Source: Arabidopsis thaliana
Lineage: Eukaryota > Streptophyta > Magnoliopsida > Brassicales > Brassicaceae
NCBI RefSeq assembly: GCF_000001735.4
Contig: NC_003074.8
Location: 22,389,261-22,453,260, forward strand
Direction of reading: 5' to 3'
Length of the DNA: 64,000 nucleotides
Shown: piece by piece, positions 33,908 to 46,514 of the stretch
Layout of the letters: each line of letters opens with the position of its first letter
How positions within the stretch are numbered: position 1 is the stretch's first letter
Notes under the pieces: model-generated
The model's input: only the letters and a program-made list of their open reading frames with translations
Told to the model about the DNA's origin: nothing
Databases searched by the model: none
Made by a program: the position numbers and the translations under genes

Positions 33908-35434
33908 AAACCAACCAACTTGCCTCAAGTAAGTTGTTCATTTTCACAAGCGTAAGGGGTAATTCCGTCATTTTTCAATAGTTTCTTGCTTCTTCTGAGC
34001 TCCTTGTACCATAGAATCATAGAAGGTCTACTGGTCCCTTAAACATCATTAAGCCTTAATCTTAATCCTTAAGACCGGCCCGCCTGACAGGCCCAGCTAG
34101 GCCCAGGATTTGAATTTATAATATGGACAAAAATGTTTAATGCAATTTTCACATTTGCATAAAAGTAGAAAAACTCGATTTCCGTTATTTTCATAATATT
34201 AAAAAAGCAATTTCTCTAAGCAATCTGGTTCAAGTTCCAGTGCACAAATGGCCTGTCCCATTCAAACCTACAAAGTAGCAAAACTCGGTTTCCGTTTTTA
34301 TTTAGTGACTTTTTACCTCCACATAGTTTTCTTAATACTCCAATACCTTTAAGGATCTTATCTGTGTCACTGTCTATTCGTAAAATCAATAGATAGTAAA
34401 TTGTAGCTGCCATACATTTATCTTGATACGGACAAGTAAATTTGGCAACATTATTTTCCGAACAGAAGAAGAAAACAAATCTAATAACCAAGCGAAAACG
34501 ACGATCCTTGCATTATTGTTGTTCATATGTCCTGAAATAAAAATCAAGAGGCACTACGAAATGGGAAGAAGAAAGTGGTCCAGGGAAACAGGAGAGAAAA
34601 AAAAAAGACTATTTGCCTCAGAAACATTCACAATTTCACGTTTATCCATAATGTCTGTTCCAATCTCTTTGTCTTCTTTTTTCGTATAACCAATAACCAA
34701 TTTTAGTCGTCTTTCGTTCGTGCAAAACCCACAAAATACGTTATGCATAAAGACAAAAACACACACTATACAGTCTTATCGCATGCATTTTTTAAAGAAA
34801 ATTCACATTTATTACCAACCAACTGATATCAAATAATTAATTAACATGTTTACTATTTTGTGAGTTGTGACCTAAATTTTATATACATACAAGAAAGAAA
34901 CATTCATAAATTTTCTGCAGACCACATTTAGACTTATAGAGTTCTCCATCACTACCATTTTACTTCTTTTATTTTCAAAACGTATCATTTAACTCAGCCA
35001 AGAAAGATATGGTCGGTCTAATGCATTTAATGACAACAAATATTAATCCTTTAAGAATTTACTTCGCCGCTGTAAATGTTAAATCAAGCCGTCTCAATAG
35101 TACTGAAATTGCTATTCGTGGAGGAAGAGGTATTTTTAAAAAATTATAAAAAATGGGAAGCAATAAAACGGATTATACGAAAACATGTTTCATTATACGA
35201 AAAGTATTTAAATTAAATAACATAGAGTTCTCTCATTACGCGGTACAGATATCAGAGTCAGACAAAACCAGGAGAGATCTTTTCAACTATTCTTAATTCC
35301 ATTTCTTAAAAAAACCTAAAATTCGATTCGTTATTTAGAGATATTGATTAACAATATAAAATAAGACTATAGTAGTTACGTGTATTCATTCTACTTACCA
35401 CTTGGACCAACCAAATTTCGCCAAACGTCACGAG
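33908..35434. other. Intergenic between convergent SKA1 and PLATZ genes
   Basis: SKA1 3' UTR, a GGCCC-rich patch at about 34075-34110 (site-II-like), then AT-rich DNA. Short open frames here show no family features. Confidence 0.5.
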
Positions 35435-36814
35435 TTAATAAAGCGGGGCGCGTTGCGGCGGATTCTTCCGACGGTTTAAAAAGTTCACCGGAGCTTCCGT
35501 GTTAGTCGTTGAAACCACCTCCGTGACTCTCCTGCAAGTCGTCGACAAGCTGCTTCTTTTCTTCCTAACGATTTCAGTAGTGGCGGTGCAAGCGAGCGCC
35601 TGACACCAGAACATGTCTTCTCCTTCGTTACCACTTGACTCGGAAGATGTTCGGTTCGACCCGGTGGGCTCGAGAGTGGAACTCGGTGTCGTTGTCGTGA
35701 CTTCGTCGGTTAAATCAAGAACGTTGCAGACGCGGAGAAACCCTGAGAGTCCTCTTTGTCTCATTATGACGTCACTAATCTACATAAAACAAACAAACCA
35801 TGTGTTTGTGTTTTCAGCGACAATTACGTGTAAATATGATCGTACACGCGTGTTTATATTAAAAAGCAGAAAAACAACAAAAACAGAAAGAAATTGAATT
35901 GTGTATTTTGAAAGAATTTGAAAAATAAATGAGACAACAAATAAAAACGTTCCTTTTTTATCTGACGACAATTTCGTGTACTCGTGCATCAAAAAATGAA
36001 ATTTCTAAAAAAGAAGATCGACCCAGATGAAGAAAAGTGGTAAATCGGACTGGGTATGTGATAGAATTTTAAATGAAAACTTAATTAACGAAGAAAAGAT
36101 GTTCCTTTTAAGTAATTAGAACAAGAAAAAGCAGACCTTGCAGGAGAGACAGCAGAAGAGGTAAGGAGACTGGAGACTCCGGTCACAGGTGATACAAATG
36201 TTACCGGAACCACGAAATTGTCGAGACTGAGGCCGTTCATTGATGAACACAACTTTTGAACTGTTCGTTGTGTATGGCTTTAATCATCATCAACACATAC
36301 ACACACACAAAGAAAAAGAAAAAGACAACGAGTATTAATTAAAGCTGTCAAAATTTTAGGGCACAAGAACCAATGAAAATTGGACTTTTAATGTATACAA
36401 TAAACGGATTAAGAGTTTTATCATGATAATTAAATACAACCAGAACCGAGTTATACCTGAATTAAAGAGCAATCCATTAGCTTAGAACCATCTTCAACCC
36501 TCAAAACGTCTCTATACACGTATCTTCTTATCTGCGTAAAGATTCCCAGAAACACACCAAGTTCATATTTTTCTTCCGACAAATATGAAGATTTTTGAAA
36601 CCATTAAAAAAAAGTTTGTTTATTTTAAGAGAGAGACCTGAAGAAGACGATGAGAGGTATGAGAAGAGAGACAGTGAGGACAGATGGTAAGACAACAATC
36701 GATACATAATATGTTCTTCTCGTTCTTCTTATCATCTTCATGATCCAAACAAGCGTTGAAAAACTTGTCTTTTAACAGAACCTCAAGCCATGCAGGAAAT
36801 TCTCCAGATTCCAT
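35435..36814 (-). CDS. PLATZ zinc-binding transcription factor
   Basis: Four coding exons in transcript order: 36814-36638, 36531-36457, 36277-36137, 35779-35435 (245 aa). The PLATZ domain is a plant-specific zinc-dependent DNA-binding module that binds A/T-rich DNA and usually represses. Seen: PAWLEVLLKDKFFNACLDH, then CIDCCLTICPHCLSSHTSHRLLQIRRYVY, DCSLIQPYTTNSSKVVF and the second cysteine cluster NICITCDRSLQSPYLFCCLSCK. The C-terminus is Ser/Thr- then Arg-rich (NRRKNPPQRAPLY), as in PLATZ proteins. The coding region starts exactly at a splice acceptor (TTGCAG|ATGGAA), so a 5' UTR intron lies at 36815 to about 36934. It corresponds to At3g60670 by position. Confidence 0.92.
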
Positions 36815-36934
36815 CTGCAAAATACCAAAAAAAAAACAGTAAACTTTAAAGACGAAACCCATACATGAATCAAGACCCATGTTTCAATTTCATGTTTTTT
36901 GGACTAAAAAGGTAAAATTGAGAAGACCCACCTT
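36815..36934 (-). other. 5' UTR intron of the PLATZ gene
   Basis: Read on minus, CCAAG|GTGGGT at about 36934 is a donor, and a T-rich tract ending GCAG lies immediately before the ATG at 36814. Confidence 0.65.
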
Positions 36935-39812
36935 GGCTTATCTTCTTCTGGTTATCTACACTGGGAGGTGGTTTTCTCGGGGAAGAGATAGAGAGAGTAA
37001 GGTCAAGGTCAGGCGATTTTGAGCTCTCTCAGTGGTGAAATTGACTGACCATTCTCAGAGAGAGAGAGAGAAAGAAAGAAGGAAAGAGAGAGCGGCGCCT
37101 GGAGAGAGTGACCACTAGCTTAAATTCAAATGAGTCTTCTCTTCTTTCTCTCCTTAATGATGTGTTGTAATCTTTAGTATTCGTTAATTAATTTGTTTTG
37201 TTGATTATTTACTCTCATTTAGTTTTATCCATTAGTTAGAGAAGTGGTTCACTTAGATACGTTACTAACTTACTACGTAATGACTACTACTAGATAGCAG
37301 AATTCGATTATGAGTGTTGAAAAGTAACAATTTTGGGTTATTTATCATTATTAAGTACCTTTTCATTGACAGATACAGTTCCAACTTGACAAACAGAAGT
37401 GTATATTTATTAGAATTCAGCTTGGCAATAATAATAAATTTTATATTTACTGTCATATGAAAAAACCTTTTTTTTATATACCGTGTGAATATGAACTTTA
37501 TATTATAATTAATAATTAAATTTAAGAAAGCATTTTCTTCAGAAATAGTATTAAAAAAAATTCAGTCCTCTGGTATGTGACAGTCGTCAATATCAAAATT
37601 TTAAAGCCAAATTCAGAGTTTTAATCTCTCTTTCTTTAGACAGAAAAAAAAAACTCTCTTTCTTATAACAATATGAGTTGGGTTTTTAAAAAGAAAGTAA
37701 AACGAGATTTCTTTATACAACCAATTTGATTTTCCTGTATCGTCTCTTCATGATATAATTGTATGTGTTGTTTTTGTTTAGAAGGTCTGTCTGGTTCACT
37801 GTGAAAAAGTGCTAAATGACAAGACTCTCCCCAACAGTCTACTTTTCATTTGATCATTTCTAAGTGGCGATTTCGTAAACCCAATATAACCTACTAAAAA
37901 CAAATTTCTCTTTTTACTACTACGTGTATTTCGTTCAGTAAAAATGTGAGAATAAATACCCAAATTAAAGCTAAGCACCGTTTTATAATTAAAAACATTA
38001 CCATCCACACAAAAAAATAAAAATAAGCTTCATTAATAATTAAGAAAACATAATTGTAATAGCTAAATGAAGTATATGATTGATACATTGAATAGAGGAA
38101 GAAATAGAGAGCAAATTCCAAGAACCCTAAGACCCATTGTCACAGCTGTAGACTGTTCTCGAAAACCAGTGCAAAGTTGATGGGATTTATTAGTTATTGC
38201 TTATACTACTAAACTTACCTACGTACCTCACTAGACCACCTATTATTATTTTCATTTTATTATTATAAGTAAAATAATCTCTCAATTTTTGCATACAAAT
38301 TTTTAAAAATGAAAAAAAAAGAATATGAGTGTATGTATAGAAAGAGAGAGAGAGAGAGGGACAGAGAGGTGGATCAGAGTTGGTACGGAGGAGCAGCAGC
38401 AGCAGCCTCAGGCAGAGAAAGAATGCGACGCCACTGCTTTCTTTTGATCTGATCCGATTCGATTTCGATCCAGCTGTCCCCTTTTCTCGTTAGCCTTTTA
38501 GTTACTATTGATCATCAGGGGTATTTTAGTCAATTTACGATATCTACATGGGCTGGGGCTTTTATCCTTTATTTGGGCTACTTACGATTGTTTGTTATGG
38601 TTGATCCACATTTCTCCTTAATCGAATTTAAAACATCTGGGGTGGTCCTGATCACAACAGCACGATTGGTGTTATTGATTTAGTCAAAACCGACGTCGTT
38701 GAAGAACAAACTTTGATCTAACAACCGAAATCGTTGGTAACCAAACGGTCAAATGAAATCAAGGGAAAGTGACATACGACCCTCAATTTTGTCTTTGTAT
38801 TTGATTTTATGTCCCACAATGTAATAAAAAAGATAACTATTTCTATATGTCATTGTGGAATTTAGACAGAATGATATAATAAACAAATGTATCAATGTAA
38901 AATGTTATTTTTTTTTTAGCGGGATCAGATTACAAAAAGTTACACAAATTATTAACTTAAAAACCTTTCACTTTCAGCATATACTCGAACACGGTAAATG
39001 TAAGGTGCATCACTAATTCACTACTTCCTCTCTTAAAAAATATAGGATACTTACATATTTTAAGATTTATTTATTTATATCAAAAACTATAATCTAATTT
39101 TTTATTTTTTTTAACCAATAATATAAGAGACTTCATGATACAAATGGTCATAAAATATCAAATGTAATGAAAAGGTACATTAAAATTTGTTCTATATATA
39201 AATTAACTTAAATATATTATTATATATATGAATATTTCACTAAAGTAAATCTAATGTAATAAATTCAGGGTGATTGTAAATATGATTTAGCAATTATACA
39301 ATATCTAAATAGATTAGGTGAAGTAAAAAAGTGATAATAAATATCATTGAAGTTTAAATTGTCAGTAGTTTGTACAAAAAAACATCTAGACATTAATATT
39401 TGATAAATTTAATGGTAACAGTTCGAACATAGTCTGGTTATTCTCATCGGTTTTGAACACAAACCACTGATACTGGTCTTTATTAAGCTGACAACGCAAA
39501 TTTTGAAAGTTACTTGATACTATTAAATCTTTTAGATACCTTTGATAGTCTTATGGCGTTTTCGACCGTGAGGCTTGTTCAGGATTGTCGATCAAATCTT
39601 TTTTTTTCAAATGTGTTGTTCTCCCATTTGTACTTTCTTTGACTATACCACTCACCTAACACACAAATACATGGACTCTCTATTTAGCTTATGCGGCAAC
39701 TCTTGAATATGACAAAATAAAAATAAAAAAATCAAACTTGTTTGATATATTTTTAAAGATTTTGTACAATTATCTTGATCTTCGAGATATAATTTAGAAT
39801 ATTGTTAGTGGT

Positions 39813-39889
39813 TAAAAGGATCACAAAGTATTGTCAAGAAAAAAGAAAGAATTAAAGCAAGAATTTGAGAGATGAGTTTCGAAAGACAT
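39813..39889 (+). repeat. Imperfect direct repeat, copy 1
   Basis: Pairs with 40056-40132. Shared blocks are ATCACAAAG, AAAGCAAGAAT and GAGATGAGTTTCGAAAGACAT, in the same order and spacing. Confidence 0.8.
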
Positions 39890-40055
39890 TTGTTAAACAA
39901 GAAAAATAGAAAAGATGAAAGATGAAAAAAAACACAAGTATCGTTTCTTTCTAGTGGTATATGTGAAAAAGATACAACCCTTAATTTGCGTTATGATTAC
40001 ACGAAAAGGAATATAGGACATAATTAATTATAAACAATTAACCACTAAAAATGTT

Positions 40056-40132
40056 AGCTAAAAGCATCACAAAGACGTGAAGAAAAGGGAAGAAATAAAG
40101 CAAGAATCTAGGAGATGAGTTTCGAAAGACAT
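40056..40132 (+). repeat. Imperfect direct repeat, copy 2
   Basis: Second copy of 39813-39889, offset 243 bp. The segment in between is AT-rich and has no open frame of note. Confidence 0.8.
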
Positions 40133-40985
40133 GTCCTTGTAAAGGTGTCTTCAAAGCCATGATTAGTCTTAGTGGGTCAATTAATAAAAGTTTTACACAT
40201 TCTAATACAACAAAGAAATCAATAAAACTCTTAAATTCATTTTCTTATATCCAAATCATACAATAATGACTAACCGGACGGTTAAAATATTTCTTACTAC
40301 TATTAGTATTAGTCTATTAGTTATCAGAGTATTCAAGTCTAAATGATCAAAGAAATGTTTGAAAGTGGATGCCACACTTAATTTTCGTGCCGTTCACATT
40401 TATAGATACGAGTGTTAAATATGTAACGTAGACGTAAGGTCCTGTTTAATTTTATAACCAATTTATATGTCCAATCAGTAGCAAATTACAAAACAATAAT
40501 TCAACCCAAAAAGAAATGTGAAAACGTTAATTGTGTACGCACTAGAAGAAGTTAATTTCACTTAACGAAATGATATAATTACTTTGCCAATATATGTTGT
40601 CTCTGTTACACCATTTGCATAACCGGTTTAGTCGTGTCACTAACCATTATTAAACGAAATGGTATTAATCACTTGTTACCGTTAACCAAATCATCATCAA
40701 ACTAAAAAAAAGTCAGCGGAAAAAAAAAAACTCTAAATGTAAAAAATAATAATACAGCGAAAAGGTAAAGGTTTTTTTTTTGTGTGCATTCGTTTCTTCC
40801 AAATGCATCCAAAGCAAAGCACCATTAAAATCCTTCAAAGCAAAAACCTTCTCTCAAGTTTTTTTGACTGTTATTAACTCTTAGGTTGGTCAATCAGAAT
40901 CAAGTCTTTTTCGTTTCCCAATTCGATTTGGATTTTGTTTTCTTCTTCTTCTTCTTCTTCTTCTCGAGATTGCGTATTTTGAGCG

Positions 40986-42485
40986 ATGCGGGAAGTGGAA
41001 ACAACGGCAATCACAGCAGCTCCTCCACAATTCTCTCAAATGTTTCAGAAATTAGCCATGGCCGTCAAGACCAAGACCTACGAGTTCTTCACCGAAGACG
41101 ATAATGAGAGAACCGATGCTGAGGGTTTCTCTCTTCTCGATTCCTCCGAGGATTTTATCACCGATCAGAAAGTCGTCGTTCTTAAACCCGATAAGCCTCT
41201 TCTTAGTGCTTCTTCTCCGGGATCTCCTATTGAATCTCCGGTGAACGATGTTCAGACGAAGAATTTGGGTGTGGTAAGTGTTGTTAAACCTAATCAAAAG
41301 AAGCTTTCTCAGGTTAGGAAATTGGATACACAGATGGGATTGAGTTTGATTTCTTCTGTTTTCGCTACTGCTTCGTCTTTTGAAGCTTCGTATCTTCAAT
41401 TGCAAGCTGCTCACGCGCCGTTTGTTGAGGAAAATGTCAAGGCTGCTGATAGAGCTCTCGTATCTAACCTCCAGAAATTGTCTGATTTGAAGCAGTTTTA
41501 TAGGAATTATCGCCAAAGTTTGGATTTTGAGTCTGATTTAGCTATTGGGTCTTGCTTAGAATCTCGTGTTCAGGAGAATCAGAGCAAGCTTAGAGCTTTG
41601 GAAACCGTCTCAAATCGTTTACAAGCTGAGATGGATGCAAAGGATTTGCAGGTTTGGAGTCTGAGGAACAAATTAGGTGAGATTCAGAAATCTACTTCCA
41701 AGTTGTCTAAGAGATTGTCTTCAAATTCATCGTTGGATGTTCTGTTATCGGTTAGGGTTTTTGAGTCTCTGTTGTATGATGCCTTTAAAGCTACTCAGAA
41801 ATTCACTAAGATTCTGATTGAGTTGATGGAAAAAGCTGGGTGGGATTTGGATTTAGTGGCTAAGTCTGTTCATCCTGAGGTAGATTATGCTAAGGAGAGA
41901 CATAACCGGTATGCATTGTTGTCGTATGTTTGCTTGGGGATGTTTCGTGGTTTTGATGGAGAAGGATTTGATCTAAATGAGAATGATTATGAAGAGTCTG
42001 AGAGAAGTTCTGTAGATTCTTCCTTGAGGGAATTGATGCAACATGTATCGAGTAATCCGATGGAGCTTCTTGATAGAGATAAAGATTGTGCATTCTCTAG
42101 ATTTTGCGATAAGAAGTATCACGAGCTGATTCATCCGAACATGGCATCTTCGATATTCAGTAACATGGATGAAAACGAAGCTGTGTTGAGTTCTTGGAGA
42201 TCTTTGAGCACATTCTATGAATCGTTTGTCACGATGGCTAGCTCGATTTGGACCCTTCACAAGTTAGCCTTGTCCTTTGATCCTGCAGTTGAGATTTTCC
42301 AAGTTGAAAGCGGAGTGGAATTTTCGATTGTTTTCATGGAGAATGTCTTAAAAAGAAAACAAGATAAGAAGTTTTCGATGAGTCCTACTCGAGCCAAAGT
42401 AGGATTCACAGTGGTTCCCGGGTTTAAAATCGGGTGCACCGTGATTCAGTGTCAAGTTTACCTTACCGGCGGCTCCAAAATGTAA
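40986..42485 (+). CDS. DUF641 / GIL1-like protein
   Basis: Intronless, 499 aa from the ATG at 40986. The DUF641 domain (about 105-230) shows MGLSLISSVFATASSFEASYLQLQAAHAPF, followed by predicted coiled coil (SRVQENQSKLRALETVSNRLQ). A conserved C-terminal half has AGWDLDLVAKSVHPEV, RYALLSYVCLGMFRGF and CRF-type segments, and ends VVPGFKIGCTVIQCQVYL. This is the architecture of GIL1 (GRAVITROPIC IN THE LIGHT 1), needed for light-induced loss of hypocotyl gravitropism. This locus is a paralog (At3g60680 by position), not GIL1 itself. No signal peptide or membrane segment, so a soluble, probably cytoplasmic or cytoskeletal protein. Biochemical function unknown. Confidence 0.9.
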   Translation: MREVETTAITAAPPQFSQMFQKLAMAVKTKTYEFFTEDDNERTDAEGFSLLDSSEDFITDQKVVVLKPDKPLLSASSPGSPIESPVNDVQTKNLGVVSVVKPNQKKLSQVRKLDTQMGLSLISSVFATASSFEASYLQLQAAHAPFVEENVKAADRALVSNLQKLSDLKQFYRNYRQSLDFESDLAIGSCLESRVQENQSKLRALETVSNRLQAEMDAKDLQVWSLRNKLGEIQKSTSKLSKRLSSNSSLDVLLSVRVFESLLYDAFKATQKFTKILIELMEKAGWDLDLVAKSVHPEVDYAKERHNRYALLSYVCLGMFRGFDGEGFDLNENDYEESERSSVDSSLRELMQHVSSNPMELLDRDKDCAFSRFCDKKYHELIHPNMASSIFSNMDENEAVLSSWRSLSTFYESFVTMASSIWTLHKLALSFDPAVEIFQVESGVEFSIVFMENVLKRKQDKKFSMSPTRAKVGFTVVPGFKIGCTVIQCQVYLTGGSKM

Positions 42486-45400
42486 ATGAAAGAGACCGAT
42501 GGTTAAGCCGGCGCTCAAGTTTCTTTTCACAAAGCTGCTTCAAGAACTTGGCAGCTCACGAAGACTATATGAGTTATAACTTTTTTACCTTCTTCCTTTT
42601 CTGTGATTAATTGTGTTCCTTTAAGTCTGATTTGAGTTCTTGATTTCGTTTTAAAGTGTACAGAAGGTTCTAAAGCTATGGTGATTTTTTTCTTTGTTTG
42701 AATTGCAATGAATTCAATTGTTTCTCTTTATCGTAGTAAGATGTAACAGATTGATTATCAAAATATAGTCAGTTTTTCACAAAGTGTTCCTATTTGTGGT
42801 CTCTGTTTGATCAAATTTCACATTAATTTGTAATTCTGGGTTTTCTTGCAGTTTTTGTTTTTCAGAGTAGCACTACGTGCCGGTTTATTCGTGAAATTAA
42901 TTAAAAGTCCATTCACGGCCTTGCTGTTACTAACTTTGGGCCCTACTGTATCATATGGGCCGATTAGTGATATCATGCGATTACTCACGCTTATATGATT
43001 GTTGGGCTTTTATTAGGCCCATTGTTCACCAATTAAATTGAAAAGTATTGCACGTGTGTAAAGGTCCATGTGGCATTAATAAGGAAAACATTCATTCGAC
43101 GTACATTCAAATTTTGGTTGGCATGGCTGACTTGACCAAGGAGTACAAGTCGGTACGACGTCATTTTACGTACAACGACAAGCTTAACGACTAACGAGGA
43201 TTATTGAATACGAATATACGATCGTCGACTATGATAAATAAAATATACAGTTGTGTATATTATTTGGTCTTTTTTTCTCTCGTTGACTATCGATTTGTTG
43301 AAGTAAGTAGTTCAAATTAAAACCAAAGTTATTATTGTTCTAAAAACGTTATACTTATTCAATTGACCGCATATCTAGGAACCGACTAATGTATTTAGAA
43401 CAAACGATTATCTTTGCTTTTATGTGAGGGCAATTAAGCTTTAACGACGTGTTATTTTATTAATCGGACGTTTTTGTATGAAACCTTGAATTGCCCTTCG
43501 AGGCATCGAAAAGCGTTTATGGACACGTCAGGTACGATTATCCGTACGAATAGAGACAAAATATCGCTAATCGAAATTTTCACCTTTAATACCCACTATA
43601 CAACTTTTTCGTCTCAACAGTCAGCACCCAAATATTTTTAATTATTAATCTTTGTTTAATATTTGAATAGATTTCGTATAAGACAAATATCCAATTCTAT
43701 AAAGAAATTCAAAACCCACTTTAGTTTTTCAACCATGTACTAAATGAAAATTAACTTTATATAAATTTGTTTGTTAAGTGATAGTATTTACATATGTCAT
43801 GTACTATATGCTACACATAATTAGTTAATATTTTTTGTTTGTTTGTGTTTTACATACTCACCACGATTAAATATTTAATATAACAAAGCAGGTAATGAAT
43901 TGAATCGCACTGAAAAATACAATTCATATTCTATATTTATCAGCTAATTAAGAATATTTGATAAACCAACTAATTAAAACAACATCATCCGAATTGGTGA
44001 CTAAGTTATAACTAATTTGTGGTTGACTTCCTATACTTATTTTGTAAACCTCCTACTAGTGGATTTTTTTCCCTATTTTAGTTAGATTGATAACAAACCA
44101 TTCCCATCAGTCGGCGACCAGCAAATTGAAAATTCTGTTTTTTGTCAACAAATTGATATATTTATTTAAAATTGTATTAGACGTAGATCATATGTAGCAT
44201 GGAGTAATTAACGTTATGAATGCGTGACTTTTCTAAGTTTGTCTTTGTCTTTCTTTCGTTGAGGTCTTCCTTATGAAGAAAAATATACAAAAGTTTGGTC
44301 TTACATGAAAGGTTGAAACTCGAAGCATTATTCGAACGTCAGCGCATATGGTGTTGTTCGATGTTCGAGGAATAAACTCAGAGTTGACAAGATTTTGTTC
44401 TTGCTATCGCATATAGTTGAATATTGTACATAGAGAAAATTATAGAATTTGTGGTTCGTAGCATAACTTATGAGAGAAACAACTATACTATGACAATTAC
44501 ATAAACCATTAGACTACATATAAAATCAGTTTTCTTTCAAAAGTTTTGTAATACAATCTGCTAATATCATCCATTTACTTTAACAAAAAAAAAAGAATCA
44601 TCCATTTTTTAACATTTTCGTGAGAGTAATGATATGTTTAAATAATTTGGGAAAAATAAAATAATAATAATTTGGACATACGTGAGTCAAATGAGCCCCA
44701 CACATTTAAAGCTGTGAGCGGCACGTTCGTGTACGTAATCGACTTGTACGGAGTCATGAGCGATGAATAGTTGATCATACTATTATAAAGTATCGTTTTC
44801 ACAATGGGAAAGAAAAAATTAGCATTCTCGCACGCAAACCATATTCTATAGCGTAATTACACATCATTTTCGTTTTTCGTTGGAATATAAAACAACATAT
44901 ATATACATATAATGGAATATATGTGTATATAGGTATCATTATGCATATCAATATGCCAATTATTTGCTCAAAACAAAGCAACAACACATGAATCTTGAGT
45001 TCTTGACTATAAAAACTAAAAAATATAGATAAGTTTTGGCATCATCCCATCGTTACACAGACGAATCTACTGGATGAAGCTCAAATCTATTAGTAACGAT
45101 AATCGTCTTTTAGTCTGAACTCTGAAGACAACAGAAATATATAAATGAATACTCCCAAAACATTTTTCTGACAAGATTAGCACAAATTGGTCTCAAGTTG
45201 GTCTAAATAAAATAAAAATTAGAGCCAAAACTCAGATCTGTACTCTTCAGTTATCTTGTGTGTTTCTTGTCTGCATATGAATAAATCTATAGAGAGGCAT
45301 CTAAAGGACATCCGTACACAAATTAAATTTGTAAAACCTTATAATTGCCAACATAACGTGCAGCTAAATTGATCAATGACAAAAAAATAAAAATAAATGA

Positions 45401-46001
45401 GAAGATGTTTTTGATATCGTGTGGACTGTTGTAGTGTGTTACCTAATCAGGGCAGAAAATGTTTGCCACGTGGGTATCACACGTGTGATTGCATCATAAT
45501 TGTCATCAAACAAAGTTGAACCTTCCTTGACTCATCCTCTTCTCTGCATCTACATATTTTTTTGGTTATAAGATTAGATATCAGTTATAAATTTAATTCG
45601 CAAGTAAAACGTCACGAAAAGAAATTGAAAATGCTTAAGAGATTGTGGTTAATGTGTTAAAAATAAAGTCGTTTAATTAATGAGTGGAGTTAATGACGAA
45701 TTCTCTAGGTGAGAAAAGCAAAAAGGGGAAGTTTCGTTTCCTACAATCTAATCCAACGGTTGTGATACTTTCTTTACATCCAATCGTCCATTGAGCTGAC
45801 TCAGTCTCGCTTGGCTTCTTCTCTATTTAAACTGCTCTGTCTCTTACTCTGCTCTTCCTCTTTAGCGTTTACACAGCCACAAATTCCTCAATACTCTATA
45901 TTTCTCTTCCCGTTTGAAACTCCAAAGCTTGTTTGATGAAAACAGAGTAAACGGTTCTGTTCAAAACATTTTTCAAGCTCTGTTACTTTGTTTTTTCAAC
46001 G
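42486..46001. other. Long intergenic region upstream of the SAUR gene
   Basis: DUF641 gene 3' UTR. A cluster of four site-II-type motifs lies at about 42937-43022 (TTGGGCCC, ATGGGCC, TTGGGCTT, AGGCCCAT) without an adjacent gene. AT-rich DNA follows. SAUR promoter: TATTTAA at about 45824 and a TGTCTC auxin-response core at about 45839. Confidence 0.5.
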
Positions 46002-46514
46002 ATGAGGAAGTTAAGAGGAATCAAAATTAGAAGACCGATTAAACAAATCTCAAGATGGATCCTCCGGAGAATTAAGATTCGTCGTTCAAGATACACCCGG
46101 TTAAGCCCAAACCGCCCGGTTTGCAAGCCGAGAGCCATCACAAAACTCATAAGTTGGGGTCGAAGTCTCACATCCCACAGCGCCAGGTTTATTGGGTCTA
46201 AATGCTCCAATTCAGGGTACATACCAATTGGTCAAGAACCCATTCGAGAAAAGCCCGACCCGGTTCCGAAAGGTCACTCGGCGGTTTACATCGGTAAAAA
46301 AGACGGCGACTTTCAGAGAGTTTTGGTGCCTATCGTTTACTTTAACCATCCTCTGTTTGGTGAGCTTCTTAGAGAGGCTGAAGAAGAATTTGGGTTTTCT
46401 CAAGAAGGTGGAATCACTATCCCTTGTCCTTACTCAGATTTCAAACGGGTCCAAACCCGAATTGAATCCGGGTCGGGTTTCTGTAAATTTCCCTGGAGCC
46501 GGCGGTGGCAATAA
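46002..46514 (+). CDS. SAUR59: SAUR-family auxin-responsive protein
   Basis: Intronless, 170 aa. The N-terminal ~60 residues are very basic (KIRRPIKQISRWILRRIKIRRSRY), typical of the long-N-terminus SAUR subgroup. The SAUR core (about 88-150) shows VPKGHSAVYIGKKDGDFQRVLVPIVYFNHPLF, LLREAEEEFGF and GGITIPCPYSDF. SAURs inhibit PP2C.D phosphatases and so promote plasma-membrane H+-ATPase activity and acid growth. A TGTCTC element near the TATA region fits auxin control. The number 59 is from locus memory. Confidence 0.9.
   Translation: MRKLRGIKIRRPIKQISRWILRRIKIRRSRYTRLSPNRPVCKPRAITKLISWGRSLTSHSARFIGSKCSNSGYIPIGQEPIREKPDPVPKGHSAVYIGKKDGDFQRVLVPIVYFNHPLFGELLREAEEEFGFSQEGGITIPCPYSDFKRVQTRIESGSGFCKFPWSRRWQ

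Larger units (their letters stand above)
36935..40985. other. Long intergenic region PLATZ / DUF641 gene
   Basis: GA-rich PLATZ leader with GAGA/GAAA microsatellite (about 37049-37092). An isolated GC-richer island lies at about 38335-38500 (GA repeat, CAG repeat, then mixed sequence). Very AT-rich DNA follows at 38850-39800. A 77-bp imperfect direct repeat lies at 39813 and 40056. A (CTT)n tract at about 40940-40965 sits just before the next gene. No gene supported. Confidence 0.5.

Noticed and set aside
34216-34766. Minus and plus short frames between SKA1 and PLATZ
   Set aside because: Low-complexity, no start context, no family features; ordinary intergenic open frames.
41052-41516. 154-codon minus-strand open frame
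   Set aside because: Lies wholly inside the DUF641 coding exon on the opposite strand; no domain features or upstream signals.
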